Shown here in pieces: positions 38,548-47,702 of a stretch of 64,000 nucleotides of DNA (its first letter is position 1; each line of letters opens with the position of its first letter). The translations under genes were made by a program, and so were the position numbers. This DNA comes from Nitrososphaerota archaeon. GTDB taxonomy: Archaea; Thermoproteota; Nitrososphaeria; Nitrososphaerales; Nitrosopumilaceae. The notes under the pieces are model-generated. The model saw only the letters and a list, made by a program, of their open reading frames with translations, searched no databases and was not told the origin of the DNA. Location of the stretch: assembly GCA_028867675.1 (NCBI GenBank), contig JAGWGA010000005.1, positions 1 to 64,000 of the forward strand, read 5' to 3'.

Positions 38548-38622
38548 AAAAGATATATATTCATTTTTTCAAGAAATTTCAAAAATTCCTATACTGATCT
38601 CATGATCTATTAAAATGAAAAA
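38548..38622. repeat. Non-coding repeat copy B
   Basis: aaaagatatatattcattttttcaagaaatttcaaaaattcctatactgatctcatgatctattaaaatgaaaa, alignable to 35010-35086. Confidence 0.55.
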
Positions 38623-39077
38623 AATGTACGTGTTTTTTTGCTTTACAGTTTATGGGAAATTTCTTTTCGCGGGTATGAACTCAATAATACACACAAGTTG
38701 ATTTGTAAAATCGAGAGCCTTAGAGTTTCAATATATGTTTTCGATTCGTTGTTGTTGTTTTTATTTTAAATTATTTTTTTAAACAAGAAAAAATGATTTG
38801 ATAAGTATTAGGTATACAAATATTACTTACAAAGATCAAATATAGATAATTAATAGATAGTAAATACTCTATCAGTAATACATTATTTTCTTTTATCTTT
38901 ATTATTGAATTATTATCTTATATAGATTGTTATTTCTAATAATGAAATTAATATCATTATAATGATCAATCAGTATGAAAGTAATTGTACACTATCAAAG
39001 AACTTTCTAAACTTAGTGAATATAATAATTTTTTAATAATAACAACGACAACAGATTATTTTATTTCGTATTCAATG

Positions 39078-39851
39078 TTAAACTAATCTTTCAATTCTAG
39101 ATTGTAATTTTATATATCGTCTAAAATGGATTTTTAATTTATGACATATTTCATAAACGTGAGTATTATCAATTTTTAATTTAGATAATTTTTCTAAAAC
39201 ATCCTCATCTGAGCATGAAAAACAATATTCACTTCCTTCTCTCTTTATTCCAACACTTGTTAAATTCCAATGTTTCAGATATGAGTCATCTGTTGTTTTA
39301 CCATTTTTAATAATTTCATCTACTAATTTGGTTAATTTTTCTCCGCGTTCGTAAAATATTGTAAGCATAGGCATGTTATCTAAAATAGGCTCAATGTATT
39401 TTGTGTAAAAATCTTGTTTGCTACATCTCTGTTCTGGTATCAAATCATAAAGTGTACTATTGAAACTAGATTCATTATCAATATACCCACACATGACCAT
39501 TTTTTCAATTTCTGAGACAATACTCATGATTAGCTTTGCCTTTTGGTAGTCACAAATGATTTCTCCCCCAGGTATGTGTAATGGAATTAATGATTTTCTC
39601 TGTGTTTTATGGTTAGCATCTCCATATTTTCTTAAATTCTGATAGTGTTTCATACATAATTGATTATTTTTGTTATAGACCACATCTGTACAATTTTCAA
39701 TCTTACACGATGTTGGACTTGTAATTTTTCGTTCATAATTTGGATCACCATGATTTCTAGATCTAGTTTCATGCATTTGGCATAAACCTAGTTTTTTTAT
39801 TCTAACAGGTTTCTCACATCCCTCAATTTTACATCTAATAGTATCTGTCAT
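39078..39851 (-). CDS. Protein with tandem zinc-binding (phage HNH-associated-like) N-terminal repeats
   Basis: CKIEGCEKPVRIKKLGLCQMHETRSRNHGDPN and CKIENCTDVVYNKNNQLCMKHYQNLRKYGDAN. Confidence 0.65.
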   Translation of the reverse strand: MTDTIRCKIEGCEKPVRIKKLGLCQMHETRSRNHGDPNYERKITSPTSCKIENCTDVVYNKNNQLCMKHYQNLRKYGDANHKTQRKSLIPLHIPGGEIICDYQKAKLIMSIVSEIEKMVMCGYIDNESSFNSTLYDLIPEQRCSKQDFYTKYIEPILDNMPMLTIFYERGEKLTKLVDEIIKNGKTTDDSYLKHWNLTSVGIKREGSEYCFSCSDEDVLEKLSKLKIDNTHVYEICHKLKIHFRRYIKLQSRIERLV

Positions 39852-39889
39852 TTAATCCGGCTTCCTTACTTTCTTCTGTAAGACAGATC

Positions 39890-40018
39890 TCATTTTTCAA
39901 TAACCTCAATTTCTACTTCTTTGTCACAGCTTACACAAATTCTTCTAGTGGTACCCTCTACCTTCATCATTTCTCTTTTACAATCAAGACAGATGACTTT
40001 GGGAATGTTAACTTTCAT
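39890..40018 (-). CDS. Small zinc-ribbon protein (42 aa)
   Basis: Reverse ORF MKVNIPKVICLDCKREMMKVEGTTRRICVSCDKEVEIEVIEK*; overlaps upstream gene stop. Confidence 0.5.
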   Translation of the reverse strand: MKVNIPKVICLDCKREMMKVEGTTRRICVSCDKEVEIEVIEK

Positions 40019-40473
40019 TTTGATAATTCTCCAAGATACATTTGTACAGATTTTGTTTTAAAATACAATTGATATTTTTTCTCTTCAAATTCAGGGATTT
40101 TAGAAAGGATCTTTAGTTTAGAGTCTAAATCATCATGTTCTGCATAAAGGATCTGAAGATCTTTAATTGCATTATCTAATAAAATAATTGAATCTTGTAG
40201 AGACTGACAAAAATCCTTGATTGATTGTTCTTCAAACCAATGTCGTGATAATTCGTTAATATCATGCAAATCTTTCTCTATAGTTCTAAGACTACAACCT
40301 ATGAAATTCGATATTTCTACATTAGTATAACCGCGAAGGTGAAGTTGATTTATTCGTCTTCTTCTGAACTTGATTTTATCTTGAGATATTGTATTAGATG
40401 TAGATTCTTCATAAGAAGGGTCTTGGAGGTTTATAATAGTTTGAAGGGTTGTCAGAGTCTGTCTTTTTTTCAT
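40015..40473 (-). CDS. HTH protein with C-terminal coiled coil (terminase-small-subunit/resolvase-like HTH)
   Basis: RRINQLHLRGYTNVEISNFIGCSLRTIEKDLHDI. Confidence 0.6.
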   Translation of the reverse strand: MKKRQTLTTLQTIINLQDPSYEESTSNTISQDKIKFRRRRINQLHLRGYTNVEISNFIGCSLRTIEKDLHDINELSRHWFEEQSIKDFCQSLQDSIILLDNAIKDLQILYAEHDDLDSKLKILSKIPEFEEKKYQLYFKTKSVQMYLGELSK

Positions 40474-40652
40474 TGTTTTTGAACCTCTTCAACAAATCTA
40501 CATTCGGGATACAATTCGTGATGTTCTTGTAACTTTACTATATTCTCATGATTATGTTCAGACAGGAATTCTGAATCGATATTAGGCAAATCTAGCCGTA
40601 GATTGTGAGCAGAACAAACAACTTTTTTCATTATTTTCCTTCCCCTTTCCAT
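40470..40652 (-). CDS. Small Cys/His-rich protein
   Basis: Likely start at internal MKKVVCSAHNLRLDLPNIDSEFLSEHNHENIVKLQEHHELYPECRFVEEVQKQ. Confidence 0.5.
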   Translation of the reverse strand: MERGRKIMKKVVCSAHNLRLDLPNIDSEFLSEHNHENIVKLQEHHELYPECRFVEEVQKQ

Positions 40653-40795
40653 TTATCGCAGGCTTCAAGATGATCCATGATTTTATACAGAATATTATCC
40701 CAACTGTCTGTACGATTTCCAAATCTTCCTAGGTCTACCTTAGTATCATGATTCAACGTTAGATACGTCTTTTTTGATGAATTTGTGTTAGACAT
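40631..40795 (-). CDS. Small VapB/RHH antitoxin-like protein (54 aa)
   Basis: Reverse ORF MSNTNSSKKTYLTLNHDTKVDLGRFGNRTDSWDNILYKIMDHLEACDKWKGEGK*. Confidence 0.45.
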   Translation of the reverse strand: MSNTNSSKKTYLTLNHDTKVDLGRFGNRTDSWDNILYKIMDHLEACDKWKGEGK

Positions 40796-40830
40796 ACTAA
40801 TTTAGTATAGGATTTTGATTGTAGATAACA

Positions 40831-41634
40831 TTGAAAAACGAAAATGGTAAACTGAATCAAGCCAAGTCTAATCAAGCATCTGCAATGAAAGAATATCTTG
40901 AGGTTATTATTCAAGGCAGAGCTAACAATATAATAGAATTTTCTGATAAATTTATGATAGAAAATCTTCTCTATGCAAGAACACCAAACACAATCAGATC
41001 TATTACTAGAAAATTGTATAAAAATGGAATAATAGAAAAAACTAGAATGGGTGCCAGAGGTGAAAAATTTTATAAAATTAAAGATTATGAAAAAGCCAGC
41101 ATATTATATCAACAAAATATTGGTTTGTATGTACATAATAGGAAACATAAACCAAAAATTGCTTTTACCCCCTTTGGAATCATAAATGATCCTCATGCAA
41201 ATTTAGAAAGTAATTTTTTACTGAGATTAAAGCAGGGTAGAGACGAAAGAAGATATTTTTATCCAAAGAGCAAATATCAACAAAATATCTGTCCTGTTTG
41301 TACTGGTGTACTCATAAAATATAAACATGGAAAAGTGGGAAAGGGAAGTTTAACACATCCAGAAATTCCATCTCATGACTTAGATCGAAAATGTACTAGC
41401 TGCAAATGTAAATTCTTGTATCAAATACCATATCATGAATATAACCATGGCCTAAATCCTGATGAAAGAGAATATTTTGTAATTGTAATCAGTGACAAAA
41501 TCCCAGTACCGGTTAAGAAACAAACAGATATGGATGAATTAGAAAATCGATACAAAGAAGTTAGAAACTTTTATGCAAAAACCAATCCTGAGATTGCAAA
41601 AATGTTTGATAAAGTACTACAAGACAAGCCCTAG
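40831..41634 (+). CDS. Hypothetical protein with N-terminal winged-helix and central zinc ribbon
   Basis: TPNTIRSITRKLYKNGIIEKTRMGARGEKFYKI; CPVCTGVL...CTSCKCKF. Confidence 0.6.
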   Translation: MKNENGKLNQAKSNQASAMKEYLEVIIQGRANNIIEFSDKFMIENLLYARTPNTIRSITRKLYKNGIIEKTRMGARGEKFYKIKDYEKASILYQQNIGLYVHNRKHKPKIAFTPFGIINDPHANLESNFLLRLKQGRDERRYFYPKSKYQQNICPVCTGVLIKYKHGKVGKGSLTHPEIPSHDLDRKCTSCKCKFLYQIPYHEYNHGLNPDEREYFVIVISDKIPVPVKKQTDMDELENRYKEVRNFYAKTNPEIAKMFDKVLQDKP

Positions 41635-41652
41635 GAATAGAATATTACTACT

Positions 41653-42768
41653 TTAGAAGCCATTTGGTAAGATTCCTTTATCTCTCATTTCATCAAGGAT
41701 TTTCTTGTCCTGTTTGGCCTGATTTTCCCTTAGCTTTTTGACCTCTTCTCTAAGTTCTTTAATAGATTGATTTTCATCACGAAGCTTTTCTATCTCTAAT
41801 TCATTTTTTGTCTGATCAAATACAACTAAATCTAATTCTAATTCTAGATACATTTTCAATTTATCTTCATCTGATATTCTGTCATACTGCATTAGATAAC
41901 CGCCATGGCCAGTAAGCTTATGTGCATAATTTTCTCCATGTTTTCTTGTTGCAAAAGTAAAGAAATATGCTCTAAAGCTATGTGATGTAATTTTGTAAAA
42001 TCCATTTGATGAATATTTCTGATTATATCCTAGTCTTTCAAGTACATTGTTCAAAATCTGTTGCTCATTTCTCATCTTATCCCCATTCCCAGTATCACAG
42101 AAAACTAGATCGTTATCATTTAATTTATCTAAATAAATGCGAATTTTTTGTTCACATTCTTTTGAAACAAATGTAGTTCTTGCTTCTTTTGTTTTTGTAT
42201 ATTCTGCCTTTATCTTAATCATAATTCTCTGAAGAGAAAAATCCAAATCTTTTTTACGGATTTTAAGAGCCTCACCCATTCTCATTCCGGAGCTACTACA
42301 AGCTAAATACAATGCCTGTCTTTTTGGATATCTACCATGTGCTAGAACTAAATCTTTTAATTCTTGTTTCTTAAGTGGATATCTTTCTTCATTAATCTTC
42401 TTTGGAAATTTTAGTAATTGTTTAATGTCTTGGGAATTAGTTTTGACTCCTAGATGATAAAGATAAGATCTGATACAGCTAAATCTTGTTCTTATTGTGT
42501 AATTTCCTGTCTTTACTGTGATATTCCAATCAATCCAGTCTTGGAGTAGAGTGTACAAAGCATCTTGGTATTCGTCTTCACCTTCAGATTTCTTGGTTTT
42601 TAATAATTCCAGACAAAGATTATCCGGACTAGTTTGATATTTTTCCTCACAAAATCTAATGAAGTTTCTTATCGCTCCACGTACACTTTCCCAACTTTTC
42701 TTCGGTAGAGTACGAGATATCTTTTCTAGGTAAGACTCTGTAGTTCGCTTTTTTACAAGTATGCTCAT
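41653..42768 (-). CDS. Tyrosine recombinase/integrase with C-terminal coiled coil
   Basis: SSGMRMGEALKIRKKD (R), TKTKEARTTF (K), HSFRAYF (HxxR), TGHGGYLMQYDR (H..Y). Confidence 0.9.
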   Translation of the reverse strand: MSILVKKRTTESYLEKISRTLPKKSWESVRGAIRNFIRFCEEKYQTSPDNLCLELLKTKKSEGEDEYQDALYTLLQDWIDWNITVKTGNYTIRTRFSCIRSYLYHLGVKTNSQDIKQLLKFPKKINEERYPLKKQELKDLVLAHGRYPKRQALYLACSSSGMRMGEALKIRKKDLDFSLQRIMIKIKAEYTKTKEARTTFVSKECEQKIRIYLDKLNDNDLVFCDTGNGDKMRNEQQILNNVLERLGYNQKYSSNGFYKITSHSFRAYFFTFATRKHGENYAHKLTGHGGYLMQYDRISDEDKLKMYLELELDLVVFDQTKNELEIEKLRDENQSIKELREEVKKLRENQAKQDKKILDEMRDKGILPNGF

Positions 42769-42895
42769 TTTGATCTACCTCTATTCTGTTTTTTCTTTAA
42801 AAAAGGTCTTTTCGAATCTGCGGGTTTTGCGGGTCTTATTCTGAATGAATCATTATCTCTAAACTTAATATAAGGAAGTTAAAGGATCGATCACG

Positions 42896-43642
42896 TTGAC
42901 TTTCCAAAAAGGCACCTTAGTTTTAGTAGATTATACTGCCAAGGTTAAAGATTCAAACGAGATGTTTGAAACAACACGCGAAGCTGATGCTAAATCAAAT
43001 TCAACTTATGATGCAAATGTAAAGTATCAACCAAGACTCATCTCAGTAGGAGAGGCATGGGTTCTAAAAGGTCTTGACGATGCACTTGCTGATGCCAAAG
43101 TAGGCGACAAACTCTCAATCGAAGTTCCTCCAGAGAAAGGATTTGGAATGCGAGATTCCGCTAAAGTTCGTATGATTCCACTAAGAAAACTTGGAGAAGA
43201 TGCAGAAAAGGTTACAGTTGGAGATACTATTGAGATTGATGAAAGAACAGGAATTGTAAGATTTATTGGCTCAGGAAGAGTCCAGGTTGATTTCAATCAC
43301 AGATTTGCAGGAAAAACAATTGTTTATGATCTAAATGTTATCAAATCCCTAGATACAGACCAAGACAAAGTCTTGGGATTACTCAAAAGAAGATTCCCAA
43401 TTGAAGAATCAAAGATAAAGTTTGAGATAAAAGGAACAGATCTTGATGTAATTATCCCTGAAGAGGCAATGATGATGGAAGGACTTCAGATAGTAAAACG
43501 TGCAATTGCAAATGAGATCTTCAAATTTGTACCAAAATTAGAGAAAGTAAACTTTGTTGATACTTACAACAAACCAAAACAAGAAAAACCAGTAGAACAA
43601 AAACCAGCTCAAGCAAAGCCAGCTGAACAAAAAGCAGCCTAG
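42896..43642 (+). CDS. FKBP-type peptidyl-prolyl cis-trans isomerase (SlyD-like)
   Basis: GTLVLVDYTAKVKDSNEMFETT...PRLISVGEAWVLKGLDDALADAKVGDKLSIEVPPEKGFG. Confidence 0.93.
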   Translation: MTFQKGTLVLVDYTAKVKDSNEMFETTREADAKSNSTYDANVKYQPRLISVGEAWVLKGLDDALADAKVGDKLSIEVPPEKGFGMRDSAKVRMIPLRKLGEDAEKVTVGDTIEIDERTGIVRFIGSGRVQVDFNHRFAGKTIVYDLNVIKSLDTDQDKVLGLLKRRFPIEESKIKFEIKGTDLDVIIPEEAMMMEGLQIVKRAIANEIFKFVPKLEKVNFVDTYNKPKQEKPVEQKPAQAKPAEQKAA

Positions 43643-43644
43643 AA

Positions 43645-44694
43645 CTATAGTACACCAGTACTTTTTGCAATCTCTATAGCTTTTTCTTCGGTCATCTTTA
43701 CCTTACTTAGAATTGTATATCTTTCGGGTCTTAATGATTGAGCTATTGTTAATGCTCTTGCAAGAATCTTAGGCTCTAGTCCAATCTCTTTTGCTTTAGT
43801 TGGCGCTCCTACATTTTTTAGCATCTGAACTATTTTTTTCCAATCTTGACCTTGAAGTTTTGCAATCAATATGGCACCAATACCGCACTTTTCTCCATGT
43901 AAACCAATGCCTGGCTTGATATGATCAACTGCATGAGAAAACAAATGTTCTGCACCAGAGCATGGCCTACTACTTCCTGCAATGCAGGCAGCTACACCTG
44001 AACTAATCAAAGCTTCAACAATCATTCTAACATCTGGTTTTTTCTTGAAATCTTTTGAATTGTCGATAACTATCTTTGCACTCATTGATGCCAAATTTGC
44101 TGCATAAGTTCCATAGTATTCGTCAACTTCATCCCTTGCCAGTTCCCAGTCTCGTACTGCAGTAACCTTGGCCATGAGATCACCACAACCACTAGCTAGT
44201 AATCTTCTAGGAGCCTTTTTCAAAATTGCAATATCTACAAAGACTGCAAGTGGTGCTGTTGCTATTATAGAATAAGGCTTGTCTCCACGTAAGGAAACAA
44301 AGGGACTTGCAATACCGTCATGTGAAGCAGATGTTGGAATGCTCACAAATTGTTTCTTTAGTGTAAATGCAATCATTTTTGCAATATCAACAGACCTTCC
44401 ACCACCAATTCCTATGATCAAGTCACTCTTGTCTTTCTTTATTTCTTGAAGTGTTTTTTTTGTCGCTTCTACATCATTGCTTGTACTACGATGCCAAACA
44501 TACTTGATTTTTGAATCTGAAAGTGATTTAGAAATTTTCTTGTCTGTAATTTTTTTTACTTTATCTCCTGAAACTAGGGAAACTTTCCTTGGGCTTGATA
44601 GTTCTACGAGAAAATTTCCTAAGTCAGAAATATTGTTCTCACCTATGAGTATCTTTCTTGGTAGCTCCATTACATGAGAAGCCATGGTTTTCAC
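43645..44694 (-). CDS. egsA: sn-glycerol-1-phosphate dehydrogenase
   Basis: DLIIGIGGGRSVDIAKMIAF; SIPTSASHDGIASPFVS; RPCSGAEHLFSHAVD. Confidence 0.93.
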   Translation of the reverse strand: MKTMASHVMELPRKILIGENNISDLGNFLVELSSPRKVSLVSGDKVKKITDKKISKSLSDSKIKYVWHRSTSNDVEATKKTLQEIKKDKSDLIIGIGGGRSVDIAKMIAFTLKKQFVSIPTSASHDGIASPFVSLRGDKPYSIIATAPLAVFVDIAILKKAPRRLLASGCGDLMAKVTAVRDWELARDEVDEYYGTYAANLASMSAKIVIDNSKDFKKKPDVRMIVEALISSGVAACIAGSSRPCSGAEHLFSHAVDHIKPGIGLHGEKCGIGAILIAKLQGQDWKKIVQMLKNVGAPTKAKEIGLEPKILARALTIAQSLRPERYTILSKVKMTEEKAIEIAKSTGVL

Positions 44695-44789
44695 TTGAAA
44701 CTTGGATATTTATCGATATCCTGAAGATCCAAAGTTATTTAAGCGGGTTAATCTCAAACTGTGAGTATCTCAAATAGGGAGTAAATTAT

Positions 44790-45422
44790 TTGTCAGACTA
44801 TATTGAACAACACACATACCACGGAACAACTACAGTTGGAATACACTGTACTGACGGAGTAGTCTTATGCGCAGATATGAGAGCAAGTGCAGGATACTTC
44901 ATAGCAAATAACAATACAATGAAGATCCAAAAGATCGACAATCACGCAGGAATGACAATTGCAGGTGGTGTTGCAGACGCACAAAATGTTACAGACATGT
45001 TGCGATATCATTCAAACATTCACAGAATAGAAAAACAAGAATATCTGCCAATCAAGTCAATTGCAAGACTTGCTTCATTGATTTTCTTCCAAAATAGATA
45101 CTATCCATTTGTAGCCGATATTCTCGTAGGAGGATATGACAAACAAGGTCCGGCACTTTACAACATTGACATGTTCGGATCGCTTGATAAAAAAACATAC
45201 GTAACAACTGGAAGTGGTTCTCCAGTAGCATACGGTCTCTTAGAAAATGAGTACCGTGATGGCCTAACAGTAGAAGAGGGAAAAATAATTGCCCTAAGAG
45301 CGGTAAAAGCTGCAATCACCAGAAACATTGGAACAGGTGATGGAATTAATGTCGCAATAATCGACAAGCAAGGATACCGACTCTTATCCAAAGAACAGAA
45401 GAAGGCCATAATTACGCTTTAG
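44790..45422 (+). CDS. psmB: Proteasome beta subunit
   Basis: GTTTVGIHCTDGVVLCADMRASAGYFIANNN; TGSGSPVAYGLLENEY. Confidence 0.95.
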   Translation: MSDYIEQHTYHGTTTVGIHCTDGVVLCADMRASAGYFIANNNTMKIQKIDNHAGMTIAGGVADAQNVTDMLRYHSNIHRIEKQEYLPIKSIARLASLIFFQNRYYPFVADILVGGYDKQGPALYNIDMFGSLDKKTYVTTGSGSPVAYGLLENEYRDGLTVEEGKIIALRAVKAAITRNIGTGDGINVAIIDKQGYRLLSKEQKKAIITL

Positions 45423-45429
45423 TGATTTA

Positions 45430-47361
45430 ATGCAAAGAAAACAAACACAACGTGAACTATCTCCTGCCCAAAACATAATGGCAACTATACTGCAAAGTAT
45501 ACCAAAAGAAGCTGACGTTACCAAGATAGATTATGAAGGACCAAGAATTGCAATCTATACAAAGAATCCAAAATACCTGATGGAGCATAATGAAGTAATC
45601 TCTAACATGGTAAATGTCATCAAAAAAAGAATTGTAGTTAGAACAGAAGAATCAATCCGAAAAACTGAGGAAGAATCAAGACAAATTTTATCTCAAATGC
45701 TTCCAAAGGAGGCAGAACTTGGAGGAACTTTTTTTGATACTGCAACAGGTGAAATGATTGTAGACGTAAAACGTCCATGGCTTCTTAACAATCCTGAAGC
45801 CTTTAACATGCCAGAGATTGTCTCAAAGACTGGCTGGAGAGTACGAATCAAAAAGGCAACTGCAAGTCAGTCTTCTACAATTCAAACTATCAACTATAAC
45901 CTAAAAATTTCCTCAACTGAACGAAGCAAACATCTCAGACAGATTGGTGAGCAAATATTCAGACCAAAACTATCTGAAGATGCCGAAGTCTCACTGATGA
46001 CATTAGGGGGCTTTAGTCAAGTAGGAAGATCGTGTATGTTACTTACAACTCATGAAAGCAAGATCCTAATTGATTGTGGCCTAAACCCCGGTGCAAGAAA
46101 TCCAATAGAAGCATATCCACGCCTTGATTGGCCAAACATGACTTTAGACGAAATTGATGCTGTAGTAATTAGCCATGCTCACCTAGATCACACGGGATTT
46201 CTCCCAGTATTATTCAAGTATGGCTACAAGGGTCCTGTCTATTGCACAGAACCAACCTTACCAATGATGAACTTAATTCAGCTTGATGCCATTAAAGTCG
46301 CAGCAGCACAAGGTAGAGTTCCTCTATACTCTGAGCGTGATGTCAAGCAAATCATGAAGCAGACCATACCATTATCATATGGAACTGTTACAGATATTTC
46401 ACCTGACATCAAATTGGTATTTTCAAATGCAGGGCACATCTTGGGTTCTGCAAGCTGTCACTTCCATATAGGAAATGGCAATCATAATTTTGTCTACACG
46501 GGAGATCTAAAATATGGTAAATCGATGCTCTTTGAGAGCGCTTCTTGGAACTTCCCAAGAGTTGAGACTCTACTAATTGAGAGTACATATGGTGCAAAGG
46601 AAGACATCCAGGCATCAAGAGAAGAAGTAGAGGGCGCATTTATCAAATCAGTAAATGAGACACTACGAAATGGTGGCAAAGTACTCATTCCAATTCCTGC
46701 AGTAGGTCGTGCACAGGAACTAATGATGGTAATCGATCAATACATGAAACAAGGACAACTCATGGAAGCTCCGGTATTTACAGAGGGAATGATCTCAGAA
46801 GCAACTGCAATTCATGAATCTTATCCAGAATATCTTGCACGTGAACTCAGACAAAAGATCCTTGAGACAGATGATAATCCATTTGATTCTGAATATTTCA
46901 CAAACATTGAACATTCTGATGCAAGAGAAGAACCATTACGGGAAGGACCATCGATCATTTTAGCAACATCTGGAATGTTAGAAGGTGGACCAGTTCTTGA
47001 ATACTTTAAAAATATTGCACCAGTCCAGAAAAACAAGATCTTGTTTGTATCATACCAAGTAAATGGAACTTTAGGAAGAAGAGTTCTTGATGGTTCAAGA
47101 CAAGTTTCTGTTGTTGGTAAAGATGGAAAAATTGAAGTGATCAATATCAATTGTGCAACAGAGCGACTTGATGGATTTAGTGGTCACAGTGACTACAACC
47201 AGCTAATGTCATACATCCACAGACTCAGACCAAAACTTAGAAGAGTTATTGTAAATCACGGTGAGCGACGCAAGTGTGAAAACTTGGCAAGCTCAGTACA
47301 CAGGATGTTTAGAATTGCAACAACCTGTCCACAAGTACAAGAAGGAATTAGATTACTTTAG
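45430..47361 (+). CDS. KH-domain beta-CASP ribonuclease aCPSF1/FttA
   Basis: N-terminal KH, SHAHLDHTGFLP metallo-beta-lactamase, ATSGMLEGGPVLEYF and GFSGHSDYNQL beta-CASP motifs. Confidence 0.95.
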   Translation: MQRKQTQRELSPAQNIMATILQSIPKEADVTKIDYEGPRIAIYTKNPKYLMEHNEVISNMVNVIKKRIVVRTEESIRKTEEESRQILSQMLPKEAELGGTFFDTATGEMIVDVKRPWLLNNPEAFNMPEIVSKTGWRVRIKKATASQSSTIQTINYNLKISSTERSKHLRQIGEQIFRPKLSEDAEVSLMTLGGFSQVGRSCMLLTTHESKILIDCGLNPGARNPIEAYPRLDWPNMTLDEIDAVVISHAHLDHTGFLPVLFKYGYKGPVYCTEPTLPMMNLIQLDAIKVAAAQGRVPLYSERDVKQIMKQTIPLSYGTVTDISPDIKLVFSNAGHILGSASCHFHIGNGNHNFVYTGDLKYGKSMLFESASWNFPRVETLLIESTYGAKEDIQASREEVEGAFIKSVNETLRNGGKVLIPIPAVGRAQELMMVIDQYMKQGQLMEAPVFTEGMISEATAIHESYPEYLARELRQKILETDDNPFDSEYFTNIEHSDAREEPLREGPSIILATSGMLEGGPVLEYFKNIAPVQKNKILFVSYQVNGTLGRRVLDGSRQVSVVGKDGKIEVININCATERLDGFSGHSDYNQLMSYIHRLRPKLRRVIVNHGERRKCENLASSVHRMFRIATTCPQVQEGIRLL

Positions 47362-47658
47362 ATCGTACTCGGCTCGCCAGATCTTAACTCCAGTTGGAGT
47401 AACAATGATCCTCTCTTCGCCAAGTCTTGCAATATCTGCATCGGCATTCTTTGCAATGTTGTAGATCTCTTCTACTGCCTTTCTAAGCTCATCCACATTT
47501 TTTTGTGCAAGTGGAGTTACCCTGAGAACTAATATCATTCCCTTTTTGATATCTTCCTTTACACCATGGACATCACTATAATCCCTCAAAGTTATTGCCT
47601 TGAGGTATGTGGGAGCCTTTTGTGTCTGCATACTCTTGTAAGCGATCAACTCCCTCAA
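47353..47658 (-). CDS. sepF: SepF-like cell division protein
   Basis: ITLRDYSDVHGVKEDIKKGMILVLRVTPL...DIARLGEERIIVTPTGVKIW. Confidence 0.85.
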   Translation of the reverse strand: MRELIAYKSMQTQKAPTYLKAITLRDYSDVHGVKEDIKKGMILVLRVTPLAQKNVDELRKAVEEIYNIAKNADADIARLGEERIIVTPTGVKIWRAEYDLK

Positions 47659-47702
47659 AAAGTCTTTGCAGTCAAATGCAATTCACAGATTGGGTTGTAT
47701 GA

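Larger units (their letters stand above)
29560..42800. mobile_element. Mosaic accessory region/genomic island with a tyrosine recombinase at its right edge
   Basis: Accessory genes between core aminotransferase and FKBP/egsA genes; att repeats not found. The integrase-linked unit may be only about 38.6-42.8 kb. Confidence 0.45.

Noticed and set aside
29550-42890. Search for att repeats bounding the second accessory region, including gcgggt words at 38675 and 42815
   Set aside because: No convincing match longer than about 7 bp.
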